Shown here: piece by piece, positions 50,253-59,170 of the stretch
How positions within the stretch are numbered: the stretch's first letter is position 1
How the letters are laid out: every line of letters begins with the position of its first letter
Assembly (NCBI GenBank): GCA_947649205.1
Contig: CANSQM010000005.1
Location: 1-64,000, forward strand
Source of the DNA: an uncultured Enterorhabdus sp.
Lineage (GTDB): Bacteria > Actinomycetota > Coriobacteriia > Coriobacteriales > Eggerthellaceae
DNA length: 64,000 nt
Direction of reading: 5' to 3'
The notes under the pieces: model-generated
What the model saw: only the letters and a program-made list of their open reading frames with translations
What the model was told of the DNA's origin: nothing
Database searches by the model: none
Program-made: the position numbers and the translations under genes

Positions 50253-50317
50253 TAAATATGCCTTCTTTTCCCGAGGGCGTGGGAGAGGCTTCGGCTGCGA
50301 AACGGGTCTCATACGCG

Positions 50318-50347
50318 AAGCGCCGCCCCGGATAGCGGAGCGGCGCT
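50318..50347. terminator. Hairpin in the intergenic region
   Basis: AAGCGCCGC (50318-50326) and GCGGCGCTT (50339-50347) form a 9-bp stem with an inner CCG/CGG pair. No T-run follows on the plus strand. It may end minus-strand transcription from the flavoprotein gene. Confidence 0.4.
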
Positions 50348-50400
50348 TGAAAGGGGTGCGGGCCAGGGAGGGTAGGCCCGCAGGGAGTTGGAACGGGAGA

Positions 50401-50428
50401 GTAGCCCTCCCCCCGGGGGGAGGGCTAC
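50401..50428 (-). terminator. 28-bp perfect palindrome downstream of the flavoprotein gene
   Basis: GTAGCCCTCCCCCC (50401-50414) is followed directly by its exact complement GGGGGGAGGGCTAC (50415-50428). It lies 75 bp after the stop of the flavoprotein gene (minus strand) and would fold as a very stable hairpin or cruciform. It is a probable transcription end without a long T-run. Confidence 0.5.
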
Positions 50429-50502
50429 AGGGGGGCGGAACCTCGGCGGGGCGGCGCGGGTCGGGGAGGGAGAACTCGCGCCGCGCCGAGACGGCCGTTT
50501 CC

Positions 50503-52146
50503 CTAGGCGATGGCCTCAGCGGCGTACATGCCGGCCATGCGGCCGCCGCTGTAGGCGCACATGAGAGAGAAGCCCTCGTAGTCGCAATAGGGTGCGCTCA
50601 TGAGGGTGCCGTTGTCGGCGCCGGCCACGTACAGGCCCGGGATGGCGATGCCCGCGTTGTCGATGGCCTGCAGGCGGTCGTTGGTGCGGATGCCGCCGAT
50701 GGTCACCCAGGCGCTCGGCTCGTACTGCATGGCGTAGAAGGGGCCCTCCGCCACCGGCTGCAGGAAGCAGGCCGGCTTGTAGAACTGCTCGTCCTTGCCG
50801 GCGGCGCAGTAGCCGTTGTACTCGTCCAGCGTCGCCACCAGCTCGGGGGCGCCGATGGCTTCGGCCAGGGCCTCCACAGTGTCGGCCTTGAAGATCCAGC
50901 CCGCGTCGACGCCGGCGTCGATGTTCGCCTGCACGTCCTCCAGGGGCTTGTCCTTCAGGGTCATCATGCCGGTGCGCCAGTTTTCGGCATCGGATCCGCA
51001 CAGCGTCCAGGGGTCGGTGCCGCCGGCCAGACCGTCCACGTAGGCCTGGTCCACCACGGCGTAGTATTGGCCGCCCACCAGCGAGATGGCGCCGCCCAAG
51101 GCCAGGGGCAGATTCGCGAACTTGCCCTCGTTGCTGAAGCGGCGGCCCTGGTTGTTCACGAGCAGCGTGCCGTAGATGCCGATGGAGAAGGCAGCGTTGC
51201 CCTTGCCCCACAGGCCGTCGGCGTTCTGGTTGGAACCGGAGAACTCGTTGCCGGCGATGCCCCACTGGGTGGACACCTGGCCGCCCACCTCCTGCACCAT
51301 CTCGATGCCCTCGCCCACGGACAGCAGGTTGCCGAGCGGGTTCACGAAGGTGCCGAAGCGCTCGGTCATCATCTCGGGATTGCCGAGGAAGCCGCCCGTG
51401 GCCACGATGACGGCCTTGGCCTTCACGTCGATGATGCTATCGCCCTCGCACTGGATACCGGTGCAGGTGCCGTCTTCCATGATGAGGCGCTTGCCGGCGG
51501 TGTTGAACAGGAACTCGCCGCCGTTGCCCTCGATGAAGGCCTGCAGCGGGCCCATGCGGTCCACGCCCTTGGCCTGGGTCTTGGAATCCTTCGGGTCTGA
51601 CTGGAAGTTGCAGCGCACGGAATCGTGGCCGGCGCCGTAGTTGTCGGGGCGCAGGCCCGTGGCCACGCCGAACTCGTCGGTGAACTCGTCCACGGTGCTG
51701 CCCGACAGCTCCAGCGCCCGCTTCACGGCCGCGGCGTTCGTGGACCAGTGGGAGTACTCCATGATGTGGTTGAAGGCCTCCTCGATGGAGAAGGCGATGC
51801 CGGCCTGCTGCTGGAGCTTCGAGCCCACCATGAACGGGCCGCCGGCGATGGATCCGTTGGAGACACCCACGTCGCCGCCCTTCTCGATGACGATGACCGA
51901 CTTGCCGGCGCGGACGGCCTCCACGGCGGCCCACATGCCCGCGCCGCCGGCGCCCACGATGGCGATGTCGCATTCCTTGGTCTCGTCGGCGGTCTGCATG
52001 GCCGCGCCGGCTTCTTCGGCGCCGGTTTCGGCCAAGTCCTTCGCCGGGGCCTTCGGAGCGCAGCCGGCCAGGGCCGCGCCGGCGCCCAGGGCGGCGATGC
52101 CCCCGAGGGTCAGAAAGCTGCGACGGGAAACGGTGGTGTTGCTCAT
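50503..52146 (-). CDS. Exported FAD-dependent reductase (fumarate reductase/flavocytochrome c-like)
   Basis: 547 residues. Tat motif SRRSFLTLGG and lipobox-like LAGC (C29). The FAD Rossmann motif is IAIVGAGGAGMWAA (Gly 65-70), and VIVATGGFLGNPEMM and GLYVAGADNG complete the family pattern. There is no FMN-binding domain and no haem motif. The start at 52146 is chosen because GGAGGGAGAG lies 4-6 bp upstream and the Tat signal begins there. It is divergent from the membrane-LuxR gene at 52427. The substrate is unknown; the C=C-reducing family is inferred from the fold. Confidence 0.92.
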   Translation of the reverse strand: MSNTTVSRRSFLTLGGIAALGAGAALAGCAPKAPAKDLAETGAEEAGAAMQTADETKECDIAIVGAGGAGMWAAVEAVRAGKSVIVIEKGGDVGVSNGSIAGGPFMVGSKLQQQAGIAFSIEEAFNHIMEYSHWSTNAAAVKRALELSGSTVDEFTDEFGVATGLRPDNYGAGHDSVRCNFQSDPKDSKTQAKGVDRMGPLQAFIEGNGGEFLFNTAGKRLIMEDGTCTGIQCEGDSIIDVKAKAVIVATGGFLGNPEMMTERFGTFVNPLGNLLSVGEGIEMVQEVGGQVSTQWGIAGNEFSGSNQNADGLWGKGNAAFSIGIYGTLLVNNQGRRFSNEGKFANLPLALGGAISLVGGQYYAVVDQAYVDGLAGGTDPWTLCGSDAENWRTGMMTLKDKPLEDVQANIDAGVDAGWIFKADTVEALAEAIGAPELVATLDEYNGYCAAGKDEQFYKPACFLQPVAEGPFYAMQYEPSAWVTIGGIRTNDRLQAIDNAGIAIPGLYVAGADNGTLMSAPYCDYEGFSLMCAYSGGRMAGMYAAEAIA

Positions 52147-52426
52147 GGTTCTCTCCCTCCAAGAGTTGGAATCGATGCCGCTTGGGGGCGGCTCTCGGAA
52201 TCGGTGCCGCATTTCAGCGGCGGGGCGACCGCCCTCTCAGCGGCCGAGCCCATCATGGAACCGCCACGATTTCTTGTCGCGGGTGAAGTTGCCGCCGATT
52301 CCGGGTGATTGCCCCCTCACCCCTCGCCTCACCCCTGAGTTTTCCCTGGTACAATGAGCCTATGTTCCAAGGGGAAGGCGGGAGGCTCGCCCCGCGGGAA
52401 GCCACGGAAGAGGGGAATGACCAACG

Positions 52427-53971
52427 GTGGGAACCAGGGAAGCAGTGCAGATGGTGACGGGTACCATGGTGGAGGCCGCAGCCGAGGGGCTGCCCGGGCC
52501 CGCGTCGGCGCCGGCGCCGCCCGGCCCAGCGCAGCAAGAGGGCGAGGTGGCCCCGGATGCTCCCGGCGATGATCGCGGGGGCATGCCGGCGCGGTTCTTC
52601 CCCTGGCGCTTCCTCGGCATGGGGCTGCTCATCGCCTGGCTCTGCTGCACCCACATCACGGCCATATTCCCCGGCCCGGGCATCGACCTGGAGCCCCGCC
52701 ACGGGTTCGACTATGCCATGCGCGTCGGCGATGTGGGCATGCTCTTGCTGCTCGGCCTGGCCGCACCGCGGGTGGGGCGCCTCAGCTGCCATGGCGGCCT
52801 GTGCGCCGGGCTGGTGGGACTTACCTGTGCGGGAACGTTGGCCGGCGGTGTTGCTCTCATTCCCGGGGCCGTTCCCGTGCCGCTCCTGAGCGCGGTCGGC
52901 GTGGTAACGGCCCTCGGCGGGGCGGCGCTGTTCTGCCTGTGGGCCGAGATCTACTCCCAGATGGGCATGACGCGCACCATCATGTACGGGGCTCTTTCCT
53001 GCCTGGTCGCTGGTGGTGCGGCGTTCCTCGTGTGCACCATGAAAGCGCCCTATGCCATCCTCGCGACGGCAGCCCTTCCTGTCCTGTCCCTCGGCTGCGC
53101 CTGGCTGAGCCTGCGCGCACTGCCGGGAGAGCCCGCCGGCCAGCCTCGGGCTCGATACGCCGTGCCATGGAAGCTCGTGGCCATTATGGCCGTGGCTGGC
53201 CTGCTGTCGGGCACGTCAGGTCTGGTGCAGGTGGAAGGGGTCGGGGCGATGTTCCGCGTGCTGGCCACCATGCTGGCGGGCGCGGTCATTTTGGGGGTGA
53301 TGTTCGCCCGCCGCGACCGCATGGACGTGCGTTTCCTCGCGAAGGTGGCCCTGCCTCTGGCGGTGCTGGCCCTGGCTCTGGTGCCCTCCGCCCACGGTGC
53401 CCTGGCCTACCTGGTGGCCTTCCTCGTCAAGTTCGCCTACGTGTGGTTCACGTTCTTCGTGCTGCTGGTGCTGGCGGGCATCTGCTATCGCTTCGAGGTG
53501 CCGAGCCTGCGGGTCTTTGCTATTGCCCGCGCTTCTAGCGAGGCGGCCATTCTGGTGGGCGTCATCTTCCGGCGCTTCTTCTGGGAGAGCGGCTATACGG
53601 AAAACGACGCCTTTGTCGCAGCCTTCGCCGTGGCGGGCCTTGCGTTGGTGGGAGCTTGCGTGCTCGTGTGGACGAGCGAGAAGTCCGTCAATGGTGACTG
53701 GGGCGCAGCGGGGGTGGCGCCCGAGACGAACCTGCATGTGGCCGGCCCTCGCGAGCGCTTCATCACCCGTTGCGATCGCCTGTCCGCCGAGCATGGGCTG
53801 ACGGCCCGGGAGGCGGAGATCATGGGGCTCATCGCCCAGGGTAAGACGCGCCGCGAGATAGAGGGCGAGCTGTTTCTGTCCGAGAACACGGTGAAGACCC
53901 ACGTGCGCCACCTGTACGCCAAGTTGGGCGCGAACTCGAAAGCCGACGTCATCGCCCTGTTCGAGGGGTAG
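52427..53971 (+). CDS. LuxR-family regulator with an N-terminal multi-helix membrane domain
   Basis: 514 residues from the GTG at 52427; ATG codons at 52451 and 52466 are alternatives, and a stop at 52418 fixes the upper limit. About twelve hydrophobic helices occupy residues 60-420. The C-terminal LuxR HTH reads GLTAREAEIMGLIAQGKTRR, then SENTVKTHVRHLYAKLGANS. A TACAAT hexamer lies at 52349-52354. It is divergent from the flavoprotein gene 50503-52146, with 280 bp between the two starts. It is the likely sensor-regulator of that reductase. Confidence 0.87.
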   Translation: MGTREAVQMVTGTMVEAAAEGLPGPASAPAPPGPAQQEGEVAPDAPGDDRGGMPARFFPWRFLGMGLLIAWLCCTHITAIFPGPGIDLEPRHGFDYAMRVGDVGMLLLLGLAAPRVGRLSCHGGLCAGLVGLTCAGTLAGGVALIPGAVPVPLLSAVGVVTALGGAALFCLWAEIYSQMGMTRTIMYGALSCLVAGGAAFLVCTMKAPYAILATAALPVLSLGCAWLSLRALPGEPAGQPRARYAVPWKLVAIMAVAGLLSGTSGLVQVEGVGAMFRVLATMLAGAVILGVMFARRDRMDVRFLAKVALPLAVLALALVPSAHGALAYLVAFLVKFAYVWFTFFVLLVLAGICYRFEVPSLRVFAIARASSEAAILVGVIFRRFFWESGYTENDAFVAAFAVAGLALVGACVLVWTSEKSVNGDWGAAGVAPETNLHVAGPRERFITRCDRLSAEHGLTAREAEIMGLIAQGKTRREIEGELFLSENTVKTHVRHLYAKLGANSKADVIALFEG

Positions 53972-54060
53972 GAGCGCCGGGCACTGCCGGATGTTGTTGT
54001 CGCAATGGTCTGCGTGTTTCTGGATCGGTTTATTATGGCTTCGGGGTCTCTCGGGCTTCT

Positions 54061-54094
54061 TTCGCATCTTTCGCAAACTTTCGCAATTTTCGCA
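54061..54094. repeat. Four phased TTCGCA repeats
   Basis: TTCGCA occurs at 54061, 54070, 54080 and 54089, spaced 9, 10 and 9 bp, about one per helical turn. On the other strand the unit is close to TTTGCGAAA, a palindrome. They lie between the LuxR gene (ends 53971) and the solute-binding gene (starts 54241). They may be a cluster of protein-binding sites. Confidence 0.5.
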
Positions 54095-54240
54095 AACAGG
54101 CGCGATGTCCGTGCAGTCAGTGCAGTGAGGGTTCGCTTGATGCGCGGGCGCTGGCTTTTGCCAGAGGTTTCATCCTGATCGTATGAGGGGACGGTGGGGT
54201 CCTTGGCTAAGATGGGGTCGGTAGTCCCGTCGGAAGGATG

Positions 54241-55167
54241 ATGGTGAAGCGTGCTCTCTGGTGCTCTGGGTCGAACAGAGTGAAGGCGCTGCTGGCGTTG
54301 GCTCTTGCGGCGACCGTAGTGGTTGCTGGATGTGCGGGAGATCCGGATGGTTCGTTGCCTGAGGAAGTTGGCGGGCGGGATTCCGTAGCGCCTGCTTTGG
54401 TCGTGGCGTCGACCTACACGGGGGTGCCGTTTGAGATGAAAACGGGCATGGAGCCCGAGGGCTTCGCCATCGACCTGCTGGCCCGGGTGGGCGATGAGTT
54501 GGGCACTTCCCCGACCTTCGGCGATCCCGTGCACGATGAAAGTGCCCTGCCCGATATAGAGCCGGGCACTGTGGAGGATGTGGCGGCGTCGGTGGCGGCC
54601 CATGAGGCGACCGTGGGCCTTTCGAGCATTCGGTTGAGCGACGATCTGCCCGAGGGCGTTGTGGCGACCGATTCCTATCTTGCGCTCGACCTGGCCGTTG
54701 TCGTCCGCGCGGATAGCAGCATTGAAGGGGTGGAAGCCATCGGGGCGGGGCCGGTGGCTGTTCAGGGTCGTGGAAGCGCCGCAGCTTGGACGGCCGAGTC
54801 CATGCCCGAGGCCGAGCTGGTGACCTACGACGATCCCAACGATGCGCTCTCGGCGCTGGTGTCGGGCAACGTGGTGGCCTGCGTGGTGGACGAGCCCGTG
54901 GTGCAGCGGTTCCGCAAGGTGAAGGCGCCGGGGCGTCTGGCGGTCGTCGAGACCGTGACCACCGGCGACGGCTTCGTGATGGTCGTAGCCGAGGACAACG
55001 GGGCGTTGGCCACGGCCATCAACGAGGCCCTGGCCGCCCTGAAGGCCGATGGCACCTACGACGAGCTGATCGAAACCTGGTTCGGCGAGCCTTCCCAGCG
55101 CGGCGATGCCGGCCCCTATACCGCCATGCCCGACGGCCCTGGCGATATGGTGTTCCAAAACGGATAG
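54241..55167 (+). CDS. Solute-binding lipoprotein (type 3 family-like), no linked permease
   Basis: 308 residues. Signal with lipobox VVAGC (C31-C32 region), then a periplasmic-binding fold like SBP_bac_3: PEGFAIDLLARVGDELG, ATVGLSSIRLSDDLPEGV, DLAVVVRAD, PVAVQGRGSAAAWTAE, DALSALVSGNVVACVVDEPV and a final LKADGTYDELIETWFG. GGAAGG lies just upstream, and ATG at 54238, ATG at 54241 or GTG at 54244 could each be the start. It probably binds an amino acid or small organic ion. No ABC permease or ATPase is adjacent, so it may work with an unlinked transporter or as a sensor. Confidence 0.83.
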   Translation: MVKRALWCSGSNRVKALLALALAATVVVAGCAGDPDGSLPEEVGGRDSVAPALVVASTYTGVPFEMKTGMEPEGFAIDLLARVGDELGTSPTFGDPVHDESALPDIEPGTVEDVAASVAAHEATVGLSSIRLSDDLPEGVVATDSYLALDLAVVVRADSSIEGVEAIGAGPVAVQGRGSAAAWTAESMPEAELVTYDDPNDALSALVSGNVVACVVDEPVVQRFRKVKAPGRLAVVETVTTGDGFVMVVAEDNGALATAINEALAALKADGTYDELIETWFGEPSQRGDAGPYTAMPDGPGDMVFQNG

Positions 55168-55397
55168 GATCCGGCGGGCGGGGCGCCGTGCCTAATCAGC
55201 CGCCGGCCTTCTCGCGCCCACCCAGCCGACGCCCCTCTCGCTCCGGCGTCTCGGTGGACAGCTGCCCGTGCGCCTCTAACCGGCCTTGCACTGGCTGCGA
55301 CGGCGGCGGTTGCGGCGCTGGCCGCGACGGCACAAGGTGGAGGCCCCGATCAGCTCGGGGCCTCCACTGGTTCGCTCGGCTGCTGGCTTTCCGGCCG

Positions 55398-57305
55398 TTA
55401 GGCTTTGCTCACTGCGTCATCGACGGCCGCCATGATGGCCTTGCTCGTCAGGGTGGCGCCGGTGGCGACGTCCACATTCGTGCCGTTGGCCTCGACGATG
55501 CGGCCGGGCATGGTGGTCACGGCGTCCGTGGCGATAGAGGGCGTCTCGTTCTGCTCGAGGATCTCCACGGCGCTGATGGTCGTGCCGTCGAAGGCTACCT
55601 TGACGACGATGGGGCCCTTCTTACCCTCGGCCACGCCGAGGTATTCCCCGTCGCCGGCCTCGTAGGAGGACAGGTCCACGGCCTCACCGAAGGCGGCCAG
55701 GGTCGTGGGCACGAAGGCGACGCCGTCTTCAAGCACCGATTCCTGCAGGTTGTCGTCCTTCGCCGCCGCGGCGTTGCGCCCGGAAATGCGCCCGAAGATC
55801 ATGCCGCCGCCCAGGTTGCACGAGCCCTGGTAGTGATTCGACCAGATATCGCCGAGCTCGCCGGCCTCATAGAGGTGGGGGATGGCCTCGCCGCGCGGGG
55901 TCACGATCTGGCCCTGCTCGTTCTTCACGGGACCGCCCTGGGTGTTCACCAGGGTATGGGTGAGCTTCACCGCGTAGAAGGGGGCCTCGGCGACGGGGGA
56001 CAGGTCGCCCTTGCGGCCGAAGGCCAGGTCGGTGCCCTCTTCGCAGAAGCGATTCCACTTGGACACCTCGGCCACGAGGTTCTGGGTGCCCTCCTCATCG
56101 AAGCCTATGGCGGCGGCCAGGGCCTCCAGGGTGTCGGCTTTTAGGATCCAGCCCTTGGCGATTTCCTCCTGGCCGTCGGCCGACCAGGACTTATAGAGGG
56201 GTCCGCGACTGAAGATGGCCTGGTCGAGCACTTCGTAGGTGACTTCGGGCAGCACGGGCACGTGCCAGGTGCCGGCGTAGTTCAGGTGCCCGTGGTTCGT
56301 GGCGCCGGTGTCGGTCTCGCTGATGAAGCGGCACCCGTTGCCGCCGACGAGAATGCCCTTCAGGTCGCTGTCGTACTTCCAGGTACAGTCCAGGGTGTCG
56401 GGATCCACGAACTCGAAATTGTTCGTCTGCATGTTGCCCATGTGCCACAGGTCGCAGCCCACCTCCATGGCCATCTTGATGCCGTCGCCGGTGTTGTGCA
56501 GCGCGTGGCCCAGCGATTCCCAGCCGTGGTAGCCGTTGAAGCTCTGGAGCATCTCGTCGTTGGACTCGTAGCCGCCGCAGGTCAGGATCACGCCGTTCTT
56601 GGCGCGCACGTTCACTGTGCGGTCGTCCACGGCCACCTCCACGCCGTGGACGATGCGTGTCAGCGGATCCTGGATAAGGTGCTGGCCGGCGGCCTCGTAC
56701 CACACGTCGATGGCGTCGGACCGGGCGGCCACTGCCTCCCGGAACAGCTTGTAAGCCGCACCGTCGCCGCGGCCCTCGTGCACCGTGAGCACGCGGAAGG
56801 ACTGGGCACCGGGCATCTCGGGGTATTCGATCTTGCCCTCCACGAAGGCAGGGCTCTCGGCGCCGAGGTACTCGATCCACTCCTTGTTCTTCACCATCTC
56901 GCCGCAGTAGGCCTCGATGATGGCGTCGCTGGGGGTCTCGTAGTCGCCGCGCATGGCCTTCACGTAGGCGATGGCATCGTCGAGGCTCTCCGACCAGCAC
57001 AACAGCTGCATACAGGCGATGGAATTGCCGCCGGCCTCGGCCTGGGGCGCTTTCTCCAGCAGCAGTACGCGGGCTCCAGCATCGGCTGCGGCAATGGCGC
57101 TGTTCGCTCCGGCGCCGCCGAAGCCGACGACGATCACGTCGTATTCGGCATCCCAGGCCACGGTGTGTTCGAAGGCCTCATCGGTACCAGTGGCGGCCGC
57201 GGGTGTCTGCGGCGAGCAGCTGGCCATGAGGGCGGCGCCCAGCAGGCCCGAGGTGGCAAGGGCCGAGCCGGTGAGGAACGAGCGACGGGACAGATTGGTG
57301 TTCAT
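55398..57305 (-). CDS. Exported FAD-dependent reductase with C-terminal FMN-binding domain
   Basis: 635 residues. Tat motif SRRSFLTGS with lipobox-like MASC (C30). The FAD motif is DVIVVGFGGAGANSA (Gly 61-66) and GVILTCGGYESND follows. Unlike the two other flavoproteins here, it has a C-terminal FMN_bind domain (about 545-635) ending DVATGATLTSKAIM, where the final Thr of the (S/T)GATxTS motif carries covalent FMN. It thus has its own electron-entry domain. RBS AAGGAGGGA lies before the ATG at 57305; the frame is open further upstream but without the signal peptide start. It is divergent from the LuxR gene at 57584. Confidence 0.93.
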   Translation of the reverse strand: MNTNLSRRSFLTGSALATSGLLGAALMASCSPQTPAAATGTDEAFEHTVAWDAEYDVIVVGFGGAGANSAIAAADAGARVLLLEKAPQAEAGGNSIACMQLLCWSESLDDAIAYVKAMRGDYETPSDAIIEAYCGEMVKNKEWIEYLGAESPAFVEGKIEYPEMPGAQSFRVLTVHEGRGDGAAYKLFREAVAARSDAIDVWYEAAGQHLIQDPLTRIVHGVEVAVDDRTVNVRAKNGVILTCGGYESNDEMLQSFNGYHGWESLGHALHNTGDGIKMAMEVGCDLWHMGNMQTNNFEFVDPDTLDCTWKYDSDLKGILVGGNGCRFISETDTGATNHGHLNYAGTWHVPVLPEVTYEVLDQAIFSRGPLYKSWSADGQEEIAKGWILKADTLEALAAAIGFDEEGTQNLVAEVSKWNRFCEEGTDLAFGRKGDLSPVAEAPFYAVKLTHTLVNTQGGPVKNEQGQIVTPRGEAIPHLYEAGELGDIWSNHYQGSCNLGGGMIFGRISGRNAAAAKDDNLQESVLEDGVAFVPTTLAAFGEAVDLSSYEAGDGEYLGVAEGKKGPIVVKVAFDGTTISAVEILEQNETPSIATDAVTTMPGRIVEANGTNVDVATGATLTSKAIMAAVDDAVSKA

Positions 57306-57449
57306 GGGGTATCCCTCCTTCAGGGGTGGAACGGATGGGGCGCGGTCTCGCATCGGCGGGATAGAGCCGCGGGCCCGGGCCGGGGCGGGGGAGGTGCGGT
57401 CGCGGTGCCCGGGCAACGCCCATGATGGGGCGCCCTGCGCCGATGCGCA

Positions 57450-57491
57450 TCCCATAAAAGCCCCGCATGCTCGCCAGGCCCTCCCATAAAA
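57450..57491. promoter_or_regulatory. Direct repeat TCCCATAAAA, 32-bp spacing
   Basis: TCCCATAAAA occurs at 57450-57459 and 57482-57491, 32 bp (three helical turns) apart, within the divergent region between the flavoprotein (57305) and LuxR (57584) genes. It is a candidate regulator-binding pair. Confidence 0.45.
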
Positions 57492-57583
57492 CATGTATAT
57501 TTGCCTTTTCCCTGATGGGGTCAGAGGGAAACGGGGGTCGTCGGTCGTGCAGGAGGGCCCGTGGAAGCGTTATACTTACCCCC

Positions 57584-59062
57584 ATGGAGAAGGAGGAACG
57601 CAACATTCTCATTGTCGCAACGCTCGGTATGGCGTTCTGGTGGCCGCTGCTGCGCAACAGCATCGTGGGCTTCCTGTTCTCGCCGTCCCGGGTGGCCGAG
57701 CCGTGGGCCCACGGTTGCCTCTGGCTGTTTCTCGCAGTATCCGCCCTGGTGGCTTGCGGAGGCGTGCTGGCCTTGGGGTCGGAGCGTGGCCGCCGCATCA
57801 TCGCTGGCCGCGGGAGTGCCGCCTTGGTTCTGGCGCCCTGCGTGGCAGCAAGCGTGCTGGGGCTTCTGTTGGTGGCGGTGCCCGCGGCGGGGGAAGCGGC
57901 CCTTGTTGCCGCCGATGCCGTTATCTTGGCTTGCGTTTACGGTGCGTTGCCCCTGGGTTGGTGCACCGTGCTGCTGCGGTGGTTTGGTCCGTTTCCCAAG
58001 CGGCTGCTGCTCGTGGCGGCGACATCCTACGGAGCGAGCTTCCTCGTGGGCTACCTGTCCTACGCCCCCGATCCGCTCAACCTCGTGCGCCCGGTGGGCG
58101 CCCCTCTCTTGTCGGCCGCAGCTTGGCTGTACTGCTGGCGCGAAGGAAACGGCGGCCCCAAAGGACGCGCTGCGGCGTCCGATGGGGCCGGTGAGACAGC
58201 GGCGGTCCCGGGGATGGCCCAGGCTGACGGTCGGAGCCTCTATGGACTCGTTTTGGTGATGTTCCTCGTGAGCAGCGTGGCGACGGGCTTCATCAACTCA
58301 GGTACGGCCTCCTACGATCCGTCGCCCCACACCTTCGTGCGCGATACCCTCAATGTGGTGGCGACGCTTTCGATCATCGCCCTCATAGCCGCATCGAAGT
58401 CGGTAGAGCGCATCAAGTTCACGCTCATCGTGGCGATCGTCGTGTTGCTGTTCGGCGGCATCTTCCTCGCCACGCTGTTCCGGCAAAGCTGGTTCACCAT
58501 CGGCGTCGGTCTCATACAGACGGGCAAGTCCTGCTTCTCGCTGCTCTTGTTCATGCTCGTGGTGTTGGAGGGAGCCGCAGGCCCTGCCGCTGCGGGGCGT
58601 TCGCTGCTGCTGAAGTTCGTGCTGCCCACCATCGCAAGCAGTCTCATCAGCTATTTGATCGTGCCGTTGGCGGCCGAGGCCCTCGGTGTGGCCTACAACG
58701 ACTTCTGGGGTGTGCTCTCGCTGTTGCTCGGGTTCTCCCTGGGCGTGTTCCTCTTCGGGTTCCTGTCATCCCTGGTGATTCGGTATCTGCCCCGCGTGGA
58801 ACTCGCGCCGGCTCCGGGTCAAACGGAGGCGGTCGTTCTCGCTGGGGCCATGGCCCGTGCCTACGGCCTTACCGAGAAGGAGGCCGAGGTGCTGGGACTC
58901 TTGCTCGAGGGGAATACCTACAAGAAGATTGCCGCGCTCATGTACGTCAGCGATAGCGCCGTGCAGTCCCACGCCAAGAGCATCTACCGGAAGGTGGACG
59001 TCCATACCAAGCAGCAGCTGGTGGACCGCGCCCTGGCCCTCCGCGACCGTCCCGGACGGTAG
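57584..59062 (+). CDS. LuxR-family regulator with an N-terminal multi-helix membrane domain
   Basis: 492 residues. About twelve hydrophobic helices to residue 405, then an HTH reading AYGLTEKEAEVLGLLLEGN, YKKIAALMYVSDSAVQSHAK and SIYRKVDVHTKQQLVDRALA. A TATACT hexamer (57571-57576) lies 8 bp before the ATG and there is no Shine-Dalgarno between them, which suggests a leaderless transcript; the in-frame region further upstream is less protein-like. It is divergent from the FMN-containing flavoprotein gene and probably regulates it. Confidence 0.88.
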   Translation: MEKEERNILIVATLGMAFWWPLLRNSIVGFLFSPSRVAEPWAHGCLWLFLAVSALVACGGVLALGSERGRRIIAGRGSAALVLAPCVAASVLGLLLVAVPAAGEAALVAADAVILACVYGALPLGWCTVLLRWFGPFPKRLLLVAATSYGASFLVGYLSYAPDPLNLVRPVGAPLLSAAAWLYCWREGNGGPKGRAAASDGAGETAAVPGMAQADGRSLYGLVLVMFLVSSVATGFINSGTASYDPSPHTFVRDTLNVVATLSIIALIAASKSVERIKFTLIVAIVVLLFGGIFLATLFRQSWFTIGVGLIQTGKSCFSLLLFMLVVLEGAAGPAAAGRSLLLKFVLPTIASSLISYLIVPLAAEALGVAYNDFWGVLSLLLGFSLGVFLFGFLSSLVIRYLPRVELAPAPGQTEAVVLAGAMARAYGLTEKEAEVLGLLLEGNTYKKIAALMYVSDSAVQSHAKSIYRKVDVHTKQQLVDRALALRDRPGR

Positions 59063-59170
59063 GGCCGCCCGGGACGGGGAGGCCGGTCTGCGGGCAGGGC
59101 CACGCTAGGGGGCGCTGGGCCTGGGCGGCATAGCTCCGCGGTTCCGACCAGGGTACCTAGGCGCGCGGCC

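Noticed and set aside
45316-50300. Prophage or integrative element
   Set aside because: Although accessory in content, the stretch has no integrase, structural phage genes, relaxase or flanking att-like repeats.
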